DNA of 60,575 nt from Bacteroidales bacterium UBA1205 (GTDB lineage: Bacteria; Bacteroidota; Bacteroidia; Bacteroidales; WCHB1-69). The position numbers and the translations under genes were made by a program. Under the pieces are notes generated by a model, which saw nothing but the letters and a program-made list of their open reading frames with translations, was not told the origin of the DNA and did no database searches. Shown piece by piece: positions 53,931-60,575 of the stretch (within the stretch, counting starts at the first letter, position 1; the number at the start of each line of letters is the position of its first letter). Location: the NCBI GenBank assembly GCA_002309615.1, contig DBXT01000045.1, positions 1 through 60,575 of the forward strand, given 5' to 3'.

Positions 53931-55343
53931 TTAGTATCCTAATGTTTTTAACATCGATTTGTAACTTTGCTCTTTGGCAAACAGTTTGGTTACTATTTCA
54001 CCTTCTTCATCATCAGGATTAGCATATTCTTTGTCTATAATCACATGTTTGGGTGCCGGAATGAGGCAATGTTGTATGCCGCCGTAGCCGGCTAAGGCTT
54101 CTTGATAGGCTCCGGTGTGAAACAATCCGATGTACTGCGGCGTTTCATCTTGGGTGATTTTGGGCAGGAATATTGCGTTGAGGTTGGATTCCGAATTGTA
54201 ATAGTCCTGACTGTCACAGGTGAGACCGCCCAAGAAAACACGTTCGTATTCCTTGTTCCAATTGTTGATAGCCAAAGGGATAAATATTTGATTGATAGCC
54301 CATGCATCGGGGATGGTGGTCATAAATGAACTGTCTATCATATTCCACAACTCACGGTCGTTTTGTTGTTTTTGATTGAGTATGGAGTAGAGTACCGCAC
54401 CGGATTCACCAACGGTATAAGAACCGAATTCGGTGAAAATATGCGGCTCTTCTATGCCGTTACGATTGCAGGTGGCTTTTATCTGTGCCACTATTTCTTC
54501 TGCCATGTATTCGTAGTCGTAATTGAATTCCAGTGAGCGTTTAATGGGAAAACCTCCGCCTATATTCAGTGAATCCAACTCGGGTGCAATCTTTTTTAAA
54601 TCACAATACACATTAACCGCTTTTGCTAATTCATTCCAATAATAGGCAGTGTCTTCTATGCCGGTATTGATAAACATATGTAACATTTTCAACTCAAATT
54701 TAGGATTGTTTTTTATCTTTTCCTGATAGAAAGGAATGATGTCATTGTAGCGAATACCTAATCTTGAGGTGTAGAATTCGAATCTCGGTTCCTCTTCGGA
54801 AGCTATACGTATGCCGAGTTTGCATTTGCTGTCCAATATGGAATTGAGTTGGTCAAATTCTTTCATATTGTCCAATACGGGAATGATATTGATGAATCCG
54901 TCGTTCAATAATTCAACAATACCTTCTATGTATTGCATTTTTTTAAATCCGTTACATATTATATAATTGTCCTTTTCAAACAAACCTCTTTCGTATAAAG
55001 CTTGTATGATGTTGAGGTCAAAAGCGGATGATGTTTCTATATGTACATCGTTTTTAAGCACCTCTTCCAATATAAACTCAAAGTGTGAACTTTTGGTGCA
55101 ATAGCAATAATGGTAGTCCCCTTGATAGTCCGATTTTGCTATGGCAACATTAAAGCAACGTTTGGCTTTTTGTATGTTTTGAGATATTTTGGGCAGGTAG
55201 GTTATCTTTAACGGAGTGCCGTATTGTTTGATTATTTCCATCAAATCAATGCCGTTAAATAATAGGTTGTTGTCTTCTACTTTGAATTCTTCTTGCGGAA
55301 ATTCAAATGTCTGTTGAATAAGGTCAATGTATTTGTTTTTCAT
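53931..55343 (-). CDS. Biosynthetic arginine decarboxylase (short SpeA-like form)
   Basis: 470-residue PLP enzyme of the alanine-racemase fold. It decarboxylates arginine to agmatine, the first step of an alternative polyamine pathway. The PLP lysine is in HYCYCTKSSHFEFILEEVL near residue 84, with GIRIASEEEPRFEFYTSRLGIR, LNIGGGFPIKRS (phosphate loop) and TEFGSYTVGESGA in the C-terminal domain. At 470 residues it is shorter than E. coli SpeA, as I recall for Bacteroidota. A -7 element lies 31 bases upstream. Confidence 0.9.
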   Translation of the reverse strand: MKNKYIDLIQQTFEFPQEEFKVEDNNLLFNGIDLMEIIKQYGTPLKITYLPKISQNIQKAKRCFNVAIAKSDYQGDYHYCYCTKSSHFEFILEEVLKNDVHIETSSAFDLNIIQALYERGLFEKDNYIICNGFKKMQYIEGIVELLNDGFINIIPVLDNMKEFDQLNSILDSKCKLGIRIASEEEPRFEFYTSRLGIRYNDIIPFYQEKIKNNPKFELKMLHMFINTGIEDTAYYWNELAKAVNVYCDLKKIAPELDSLNIGGGFPIKRSLEFNYDYEYMAEEIVAQIKATCNRNGIEEPHIFTEFGSYTVGESGAVLYSILNQKQQNDRELWNMIDSSFMTTIPDAWAINQIFIPLAINNWNKEYERVFLGGLTCDSQDYYNSESNLNAIFLPKITQDETPQYIGLFHTGAYQEALAGYGGIQHCLIPAPKHVIIDKEYANPDDEEGEIVTKLFAKEQSYKSMLKTLGY

Positions 55344-55373
55344 GGCACTAAAGTTTTGAAATTAAAATCGGGG

Positions 55374-55381
55374 CAAAGGTA
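55374..55381 (-). promoter_or_regulatory. -7 element TACCTTTG for the speA-like/sdaA operon
   Basis: Exact TAnnTTTG followed by GCC on the minus strand, 31 bases before the arginine decarboxylase start. Confidence 0.66.
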
Positions 55382-55517
55382 TAAAAAAAATAAATACGAA
55401 TGTTAAATCGAATCCAATTAATTTACATTGCATGATTTTTTCCGATTTAACTCAGTCGGATTTTGGTTTTGATGATAATGCGAAATGATTGATTAAAGGG
55501 TTTTGATGGTTTGCGGG

Positions 55518-56084
55518 TTATTTATAAATATGCTGATTGATAATATATTGTAGTGTTTTTGCGGGGATCTCTTGGCTGCAATCTTCTCCGTTTTGTAGTT
55601 TTTTTCTTAATTCGGTAGCGGAGATATTGAGCAAAGGAAGTGAGACAATGATGATATTTTTTTGCTTTTTGAATGTGTTATTTTCTCCGCGAGGGTAGAT
55701 ATACAGGGTGTGATTTTGCAGTATTTCTTCATAATTTTTCCATTTATTTATGTTTTCCAAATTGTCCGAGCCCATGATGAGTGAAAATCTCACATCGGGA
55801 CGGCAGAGGGATAGTTTGCGTAATGTGGCATAGGTGTAATTGGGTTTAGGCATATTGAATTCCACTTTGCTGGCTTTTATATAGGGGTAATCTTCTATGG
55901 CCAAGCACAGCATGCGGTAGCGTATGTTTTCATCTACCAAATCGGAATAGTTTTTAAACGGACTGTTGGGGGATATGATCATCCAAATTTCATCAAAAGT
56001 TTGGGTGCGGTACATAGCTTCGGCAATGGCGATATGTCCGTTGTGTATGGGATTGAAAGTGCCGAAATAAAGACCTATGTGCAT
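55518..56084 (-). CDS. Nicotinate-nucleotide adenylyltransferase (NadD)
   Basis: 188-residue nucleotidyltransferase that makes NaAD from NaMN and ATP. The signature GTFNPIHNGHIAIAEA is at residues 8-23, with RYRMLCLAIEDY, GSDNLENINKWKNYEEI and the C-terminal SLPLLNISATELRKKL (SxTxxR-like motif). Start set at the ATG of MHIGLYFGTF. A longer frame from 56141 would run across the tRNA-Ser gene and is rejected. It lies 14 bases downstream of the tRNA, so a shared transcript from the promoter at 56206-56213 is likely. Confidence 0.93.
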   Translation of the reverse strand: MHIGLYFGTFNPIHNGHIAIAEAMYRTQTFDEIWMIISPNSPFKNYSDLVDENIRYRMLCLAIEDYPYIKASKVEFNMPKPNYTYATLRKLSLCRPDVRFSLIMGSDNLENINKWKNYEEILQNHTLYIYPRGENNTFKKQKNIIIVSLPLLNISATELRKKLQNGEDCSQEIPAKTLQYIINQHIYK

Positions 56085-56097
56085 TGTTGGTATATTG

Positions 56098-56184
56098 CGG
56101 AGAGACAGGGATTCGAACCCTGGGACCGCTAATGCGGTCAACGGTTTTCGAGACCGCCCCGATCGACCACTCCGGCATCTCTCC
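56098..56184 (-). tRNA. tRNA-Ser(CGA)
   Basis: 87 bases fold as a class II serine tRNA: acceptor GGAGAGA/TCTCTCC, anticodon stem GCGGT/ACCGT with loop CTCGAAA (anticodon CGA), a long variable arm GACCGC-ATTA-GCGGTC and T arm CAGGG-TTCGAAT-CCCTG. The discriminator is G and CCA is not encoded. It would read UCG codons. Confidence 0.95.
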
Positions 56185-56205
56185 TCACTCGCTTTAACGA
56201 GTTTG

Positions 56206-56213
56206 CAAAGGTA
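56206..56213 (-). promoter_or_regulatory. -7 element TACCTTTG for tRNA-Ser-nadD
   Basis: Exact TAnnTTTG followed by GCA on the minus strand, 22 bases before the tRNA 5' end. A small hairpin ACTCG/CGAGT (56187-56202) lies between them, as expected for a leader removed during tRNA maturation. Confidence 0.7.
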
Positions 56214-56221
56214 TCATTTTT

Positions 56222-57388
56222 TTACGATTGCACCGGAATATTTTCCAAATTATTTTCTATGGCTATTTTTACAGGATTGGCGTAAATGGTAAGTAAGCGT
56301 TGTTTCATTTTAAAGTAGCTTACATCGTCAATGTTGGCTTGCTTGCGTATATGTTGGTTGAAATCTCTTTTGGCAAGTTCGCTGTATTTACTTTGAAATG
56401 CCGTGCTGTTGTTAAGCAAATCGTAAGCAATGTAATTATTGGGCCACAGGTGATAGTGTGCATACATCTGTTTGTCAATGAGAGCACACAGATATTGTAT
56501 TTTTTCGTTTTCGTTGGAAAAATGCAGACTTTCGTCTATGCTGTCATTGATAGGTGTTCCGAATTGAAGATGAACGCGACTTTTGTAGGCGAAAATACCC
56601 GTGGTGATGCTTTTGTAATCTTCATCCGGCATTTTCTCGTATTTTTTGTTTTTCTCGGTGAGTATTAGCTCACGCGCTTTCATTTGGTCGCAAGGTTCAA
56701 ATTCGTAGGAAATGGTTACAGGCACTATGTTAAGCTCTCTGATGTGCTTAAACAGGTCGTTGTTACCTCTGCTCATGCAAAACATTTTCAGCACACTCGG
56801 TTGGGTTTTGTCGCATCCGTCCTTGGTGCGTCCGTTACGTTGGGCTATCCATACCGATTTGTGTTTTTTATAGATATTGGTATGTATATATTCCGATACC
56901 AATTTCGATTTGGTTACCATTTGGCGGGCGTTACTGGTGCGGGTGATGGTGAACATGTTGCCTGTTTTGGCGATATCGGTAAATATTTGCGACATCAACA
57001 AATTGTCGCCTATACCGCTCAAACAGGCACTCTCTCCGTTACGCATGAGATATTCCTGCATGATGGCCGAATCCATTACTATATCACGATGATTGGCTAC
57101 AAACAAATACGCTTTGTTTTTTGGCAATTCTTCGTAGCCTCCGAAAGTGAGTGTGTCAATACTTCTTTCTTCAAAAGTTTGTATGATAGGTCCGAACACT
57201 TTCTTTTGCATTTCATCCAAAGTGCTGATTTTGCGAATGCGTTTCACTGTTACATTCAAGGGTACATCGGGCATGAAATTGGTGATGGAATTAATGAATC
57301 CCGGACTTTGTAACATACGATTTACCACATAAGGTAATTCTTCATCGTAATAAGGTCTGATATCTATAAAAGGGTCTTTTTTTGCCAT
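56222..57388 (-). CDS. Glycerophosphate/lysophosphatidate acyltransferase-like protein
   Basis: 388-residue PlsC/GPAT-superfamily acyltransferase. The N-terminal helical part is followed by the catalytic histidine motif NHRDIVMDSAIM near residue 109, then GRTKDGCDKTQ, similar to the second GPAT block near 181. The histidine motif spaces His and Asp by five residues (HX5D) rather than the usual four, although similar NHRDIV motifs recur in Bacteroidota. A membrane role in glycerolipid or ornithine-lipid synthesis is likely. It is the last gene of the ruvX-def-TPR-ribF run. Confidence 0.78.
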   Translation of the reverse strand: MAKKDPFIDIRPYYDEELPYVVNRMLQSPGFINSITNFMPDVPLNVTVKRIRKISTLDEMQKKVFGPIIQTFEERSIDTLTFGGYEELPKNKAYLFVANHRDIVMDSAIMQEYLMRNGESACLSGIGDNLLMSQIFTDIAKTGNMFTITRTSNARQMVTKSKLVSEYIHTNIYKKHKSVWIAQRNGRTKDGCDKTQPSVLKMFCMSRGNNDLFKHIRELNIVPVTISYEFEPCDQMKARELILTEKNKKYEKMPDEDYKSITTGIFAYKSRVHLQFGTPINDSIDESLHFSNENEKIQYLCALIDKQMYAHYHLWPNNYIAYDLLNNSTAFQSKYSELAKRDFNQHIRKQANIDDVSYFKMKQRLLTIYANPVKIAIENNLENIPVQS

Positions 57389-57389
57389 A

Positions 57390-58160
57390 TTAGTTCAAAA
57401 ATGAGATAATAACTTTTTCTTTTTGATGACATTCGGCGGACTCTATATAAATATAGAACCCGTCGGTGTGTGCTGTGGTGATGGTATTGTCTATACTTAT
57501 TTGGTATTGTTTGTGTGCAGGAGGTAATATTGCTTGGTTGTTCAAGGGCATAAAGCGGGTGTATTTTGTCCATGACCCTGCGTTATATGCTGTTAAACTG
57601 TATTGATAGCCCAACATGGCATTGGCTCCGGCAAAATCGCCTTTTAGTATCTTTGCCCGTATGGCGGAAGAACTCACTTTTTCTTGGTTGATATAGATAT
57701 CGTCTACCAAGGCTATGTTGATGTTTTCCGTTGCTGCAGCTGCTTGTATAGCAGACAAATTGCCACCTTTTTTCTTGCCGAAATGGTGGTTTCCTCCCAT
57801 TACCAAAGTGTGTAGGTTAAGTTTGTTTTTTAGTGTGCGGATAAAATCCAGATAGGATGTTTCGGCCATTTCTTGATTAAAATTCAAAGAGATATAATAG
57901 TCTATACCCATATCGGCAATACGCTTTATTTTATCTTCTTCGGAGCATAATAAGCCGAAATGTTTGTTTTGAGGATGTAACACCGCTTGCGGGTGCTTAG
58001 AAAATGATATCACTACAGATATCCCGTTCATGTTGATGGCTTCTTGTCTGGTTTGTTGTAAAATTTGCTTGTGTGCAGTATGTACGCCATCAAAATTGCC
58101 TATGCATACTGCAGATAACCTTTCTGTTTCTAATGGATCAATAGCATGTATTATTATCAT
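57390..58160 (-). CDS. FAD synthetase-like RibF homologue without a recognisable riboflavin kinase domain
   Basis: 256 residues from ATG 58160. The N-terminal FAD synthetase (FMN adenylyltransferase) domain is complete: GNFDGVHTAHKQIL, VISFSKHPQAVLHPQ and VSSSAIRAKILKGDFAGANAMLG (the ISSTxIR-like motif). After the canonical LGYQY boundary only about 80 residues remain. They lack the GxVxxGxxxGRxxGFPTAN signature of riboflavin kinase, and the tail YTRFMPLNNQAILPP is not recognisable. Bifunctional RibF is usually about 310 residues. The protein may make FAD only, or have a replaced kinase domain. The TTG/ATG frame from 58208 is rejected. Confidence 0.78.
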   Translation of the reverse strand: MIIIHAIDPLETERLSAVCIGNFDGVHTAHKQILQQTRQEAINMNGISVVISFSKHPQAVLHPQNKHFGLLCSEEDKIKRIADMGIDYYISLNFNQEMAETSYLDFIRTLKNKLNLHTLVMGGNHHFGKKKGGNLSAIQAAAATENINIALVDDIYINQEKVSSSAIRAKILKGDFAGANAMLGYQYSLTAYNAGSWTKYTRFMPLNNQAILPPAHKQYQISIDNTITTAHTDGFYIYIESAECHQKEKVIISFLN

Positions 58161-58204
58161 TATATCATATTGTTTTGTTTTTAATTTTAGTTGTAAAGAC
58201 GGAA

Positions 58205-58705
58205 TCATTCTTGGTCGAACGATGCAACAATTTCTTCGGGTGTCATACCCAAATATTTGATAGATAATTGAGCATCGGTTACCATGGGATGTTCCGGAAA
58301 ACGATTAATAAATTCTGTGTAACCGGCACGCGCTTGTGCCAAATCAAATATTACCGCCTCGTAAGTATATGCTTTGTAGTAATATACTTCCGGCAACTTG
58401 GCAAAGTTGGGGTAATAGTTGATAATACGATCAAAATTTTGTATAGCTTCGCCTCCTTTACCTAATTTAATATTGATACTACCTGCACGTAAAAGATATT
58501 CCGCCGAAAGGCTGTCTTGCGGAAAGGTTTTTACATAGTCTTTATAGGCCGTTGTCAATTGATTGAGCAGGGTAGTGTCATATACTTCGTATGTGCTTTC
58601 CTCTAATCGGGCTATCTCTTTTTGTTTTTCTGCAGCCGAAGGTTTACAAGCAGCACACATCAGTGCAATACTGCATACGTATAAAATATATTTTGTGTGT
58701 TTCAT
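58205..58705 (-). CDS. TPR lipoprotein
   Basis: 166-residue lipoprotein with lipobox CAAC (Cys20) and at least two or three tetratricopeptide-like helical repeats. The repeats read YEVYDTTLLNQLTTAYKDYVKTFPQDSLSAEYLLRAGSINIKLGKGGEAIQNFDRIINYYPNFAKLPEVYYYKAYTYE in consecutive pieces, and DLAQARAGYTEFINRFPEHPM. The BamD-like pattern of YP/FP turns suggests an envelope-assembly scaffold, but it is too short for BamD itself. It starts 4 bases after the def stop in the same operon. Confidence 0.8.
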   Translation of the reverse strand: MKHTKYILYVCSIALMCAACKPSAAEKQKEIARLEESTYEVYDTTLLNQLTTAYKDYVKTFPQDSLSAEYLLRAGSINIKLGKGGEAIQNFDRIINYYPNFAKLPEVYYYKAYTYEAVIFDLAQARAGYTEFINRFPEHPMVTDAQLSIKYLGMTPEEIVASFDQE

Positions 58706-58709
58706 AAGT

Positions 58710-59264
58710 CTATTTATTTGGTTTGGTTCTATAAAATGTTGTCTTTTTGCCTGTTTCTATGTCTTTGAGTTTTCCTTTAAGCAAGGTGCGTTTAAAAGGC
58801 GATATCCTGTCAATAAAGGTTTTGCCTAAAATATGGTCGTATTCGTGCTGAATGACACGGGCGGCCATGCCTTCAAAAGTTTGTGTGTGCGACTCCATGT
58901 TTTCATCGCACCAAGTGATGGTAATGGAGGATTTGCGTATCACATTTTCATTGATACCCGGCACACTCAAACAGCCTTCGCAAAAAACTTCATCGTTGCC
59001 GAATCGCTCTGTGATTTCAGCGTTGACAAAAGCCATTTTGACAGGTTCGTTCGTGCTGCCTTCTTCTTCCATTTCGGTGGTGTCTATCACAAATACATTA
59101 ATGCTTTTTCCTATTTGCGGTGCTGCCAGCCCGCAACCGCGGGCATGGTACATGGTGGCAAACATGTCTTCTATCAATTGGTGCAATTCCGGATAGTCGG
59201 CGTCGATGTTCTTGGCTTGTCGCTTTAATATGGGATTCCCATATACGGTAATAGGCAATATCAT
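58710..59264 (-). CDS. Peptide deformylase (Def)
   Basis: 184-residue Fe2+/Zn2+ enzyme that removes formyl from nascent proteins. All three signatures are intact: GCGLAAPQIG near residue 43, EGCLSVPGI near 96, and QHEYDHILGKTFIDR near 140 (HExxH-type metal site). It overlaps the ruvX stop by 4 bases. Confidence 0.95.
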   Translation of the reverse strand: MILPITVYGNPILKRQAKNIDADYPELHQLIEDMFATMYHARGCGLAAPQIGKSINVFVIDTTEMEEEGSTNEPVKMAFVNAEITERFGNDEVFCEGCLSVPGINENVIRKSSITITWCDENMESHTQTFEGMAARVIQHEYDHILGKTFIDRISPFKRTLLKGKLKDIETGKKTTFYRTKPNK

Positions 59265-59698
59265 TTCTCTTCCTTTCTTTTCTTAAATTCCATACTTTCC
59301 ATATATGATTGGAGTATGATGGTGGCACTGATGGTATCAACAAGGGCTTTGTTTTGTCTCGCTTTTTTGCCCAAACCGGCATCTATCATGGTTTGAAACG
59401 CCATCTTGGAGGTAAAACGCTCGTCCATGCGGGCAACGGCAATGTCGGGAAACTCTTTTTTGAGGCGAAGCAAAAAAGGTTGAATGTATTTGCTGCTGTC
59501 CGAAGCTTGGTTGTTGACTTGTTTGGGCTCTCCCACCACAATGAGTTCTACATGCTCCTTGAGGAGATATTGATGCAGAAAATCAAACAATGAGGCAGTA
59601 GGCACGGTCGTGAGAGCATTGGCAATTAACTGTAAATCATCAGTAACTGCAATGCCGGTGCGTTTTTGACCATAGTCTATAGCCATTATTCGTCCCAT
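59261..59698 (-). CDS. RuvX/YqgF Holliday-junction resolvase-like protein
   Basis: 145-residue RNase H-fold protein of the RuvX (YqgF) family, a putative anti-termination/rRNA-processing or resolvase factor. It starts MGRIMAIDYGQKRTGIAVTD, with the DxG motif of the fold, and later has VVGEPKQVNNQ, VARMDERFTSKMA and a C-terminal Asp in LVDTISATIILQ. The longer frame from 59791 reads through its own promoter and is rejected. First gene of a five-gene run (ruvX, def, TPR lipoprotein, ribF-like, acyltransferase). Confidence 0.92.
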   Translation of the reverse strand: MGRIMAIDYGQKRTGIAVTDDLQLIANALTTVPTASLFDFLHQYLLKEHVELIVVGEPKQVNNQASDSSKYIQPFLLRLKKEFPDIAVARMDERFTSKMAFQTMIDAGLGKKARQNKALVDTISATIILQSYMESMEFKKRKEEK

Positions 59699-59724
59699 AT
59701 TTCTCTTCAATATGAAAATTTTTG

Positions 59725-59732
59725 CAAATATA
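59725..59732 (-). promoter_or_regulatory. -7 element TATATTTG for the ruvX-def operon
   Basis: Exact TAnnTTTG followed by GCA on the minus strand, 27 bases before ATG 59698. It probably drives the whole run down to the acyltransferase. Confidence 0.66.
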
Positions 59733-59957
59733 CCATTTTTTTGATTATAAATTTGATTTATAAAAATATAAAAAATAATATGTAATGCCATGTGTATGAC
59801 TGCAATATGAAAAAAATAAAGTCACGAAAAAGCCTATTGTTTATTTATTGAGAAGAAAAAACGGCTTTAAAAAGAAAGAAAACATTTGACAAAGCTCATA
59901 GTGACTAACCTTGCCGATTACGGCTGTAAAAAAGGCGTTTTGTTTAGTATGCGGTAG

Positions 59958-60575
59958 CTATTGTTTATCTTTGTATGTCTTTTCCCAGAAACCGGCATTT
60001 TTTATATTGAATTCCTCGGGGTTGAAGGTTGGTTCCTGACCCTGTTTTTTCTGTTTTTCGTACGATTTTAACAATCGGAAGGCCTTGGGTGAGAGCAATA
60101 TGATGGCTATAATATTGATCCATGCCATCATGCCGACTCCTATATCGCCCAAATCCCAAATGATTTTTGTTTCTTTAACGGCACCCAAAAACACCATGCT
60201 TAACACACTTATCCGCAACACCCAAATGAGAAAACGTTCTTTTTGGGTGTGTCCGAGCAGATATACCAAATTGGTTTCCGCATAATAATAATAGGCCATA
60301 ATGGTGGTAAAGGCAAAGAAAAACAATGCCACCGAAATCACTATTCCTCCCCATTCATTTCCCAATAAGGTTGAAACGGCGGCGGTGGTATATGACACAT
60401 CGGGCTGACCTAAGGTCATGTGGGGTGCCGACACCAATATGCTGCCGTCGGCTCCGTATATATTATATGTCTTGCATGCCAATATCATCACTGCGGTGGC
60501 GGTGCATACCAACAAGGTATCCACATAAACGGAAAATGCCTGTACCAAGCCTTGTTTGACAGGATGCGACACCTT
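59958..60575 (-). CDS. AGCS-family sodium/amino-acid symporter (5' part missing)
   Basis: C-terminal 205 residues of a sodium:alanine/glycine symporter. The gene runs off the window on its 5' side. The frame is open to the edge, and the first apparent Met is a GTG reading as Val inside the protein. Signature segments are SHPVKQGLVQAFSVYVDTLLVC, FFAFTTIMAYYYYAETNLVYL and WDLGDIGVGMMAWINIIAIILL. The C-terminal tail GQEPTFNPEEFNIKNAGFWEKT is cytoplasmic. The missing N-terminal part would carry the first sodium site. Confidence 0.9.
   Translation of the reverse strand, partial: KVSHPVKQGLVQAFSVYVDTLLVCTATAVMILACKTYNIYGADGSILVSAPHMTLGQPDVSYTTAAVSTLLGNEWGGIVISVALFFFAFTTIMAYYYYAETNLVYLLGHTQKERFLIWVLRISVLSMVFLGAVKETKIIWDLGDIGVGMMAWINIIAIILLSPKAFRLLKSYEKQKKQGQEPTFNPEEFNIKNAGFWEKTYKDKQ

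Overview
The window looks like a chromosomal segment of a low-GC member of the Bacteroidota, probably order Bacteroidales. Four kinds of evidence support this. (i) There are type IX secretion / gliding genes: a PorP/SprF-family protein and a GldJ-like lipoprotein. (ii) Several families are typical of or confined to the phylum: DUF3276 PUR protein, TamL lipoprotein, TGS-fused nucleoside kinase, DAHP synthase with a C-terminal chorismate mutase, and short arginine decarboxylase. (iii) About twenty copies of the phylum's -7 promoter motif TAnnTTTG sit just upstream of start codons on both strands. (iv) Starts almost never have a Shine-Dalgarno sequence. The content is mostly core metabolism and cell-envelope biogenesis. 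I see no insertion sequence, prophage, CRISPR array or rRNA operon.

Layout. 1-516: no supported gene, only the porP promoter. 517-8918: envelope operon region on the + strand (PorP/SprF, GldJ, MurF, AnmK, MurB, TGS-uridine kinase, TrmH/SpoU methylase), ending at a bidirectional terminator. 8983-13183: an aminotransferase (-), then a lipoprotein, a degenerate M23 protein and an RluA synthase (+). 13155-16080 (-): DAHP synthase/chorismate mutase, a lipoprotein and a MORN-repeat protein. 16238-18981 (+): a 51-residue small protein, a polytopic membrane protein and a GT4 glycosyltransferase. 19000-25500 (-): Gate-domain membrane protein, outer-membrane porin-like protein, GC-rich MFS transporter, ABC-2 permease, DUF3276 protein and acyl-ACP thioesterase. 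25619-31000: HflX (+), M64 peptidase and a mini SPFH-tail protein (-), CDF transporter and a beta-barrel protein (+). 31207-35435: GcvP and aquaporin (+), LOG protein (-).

35605-41821 is the most coherent functional block. A cobalamin riboswitch controls a BtuB-like TonB receptor and a BtuG-like beta-propeller lipoprotein. These are followed by the oxygen-sensitive, B12-independent class III ribonucleotide reductase nrdD-nrdG, which has its own promoter preceded by a large nested inverted repeat. 41898-43281: an ECF sigma factor, a one-helix membrane protein and a Spy-like periplasmic protein. 44391-50900: FtsK, LolA, TamL and a small secreted protein. 50909-60575 (mostly -): CorA, an EamA/SMR-like protein (+), serine deaminase and arginine decarboxylase, tRNA-Ser(CGA)-nadD, a ruvX-def-TPR-ribF-acyltransferase operon, and a truncated AGCS amino-acid symporter at the edge.

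I found no clearly new multi-gene system. The items most worth a second look are the nested inverted repeat before nrdD, the RibF homologue without recognisable riboflavin kinase motifs, the M23 domain that has lost two of its conserved histidine positions, the 51-residue ORF, and the extended promoter motif TAnnTTTGYA. All functional calls come from reading motifs and from memory of the families. No database search was run.
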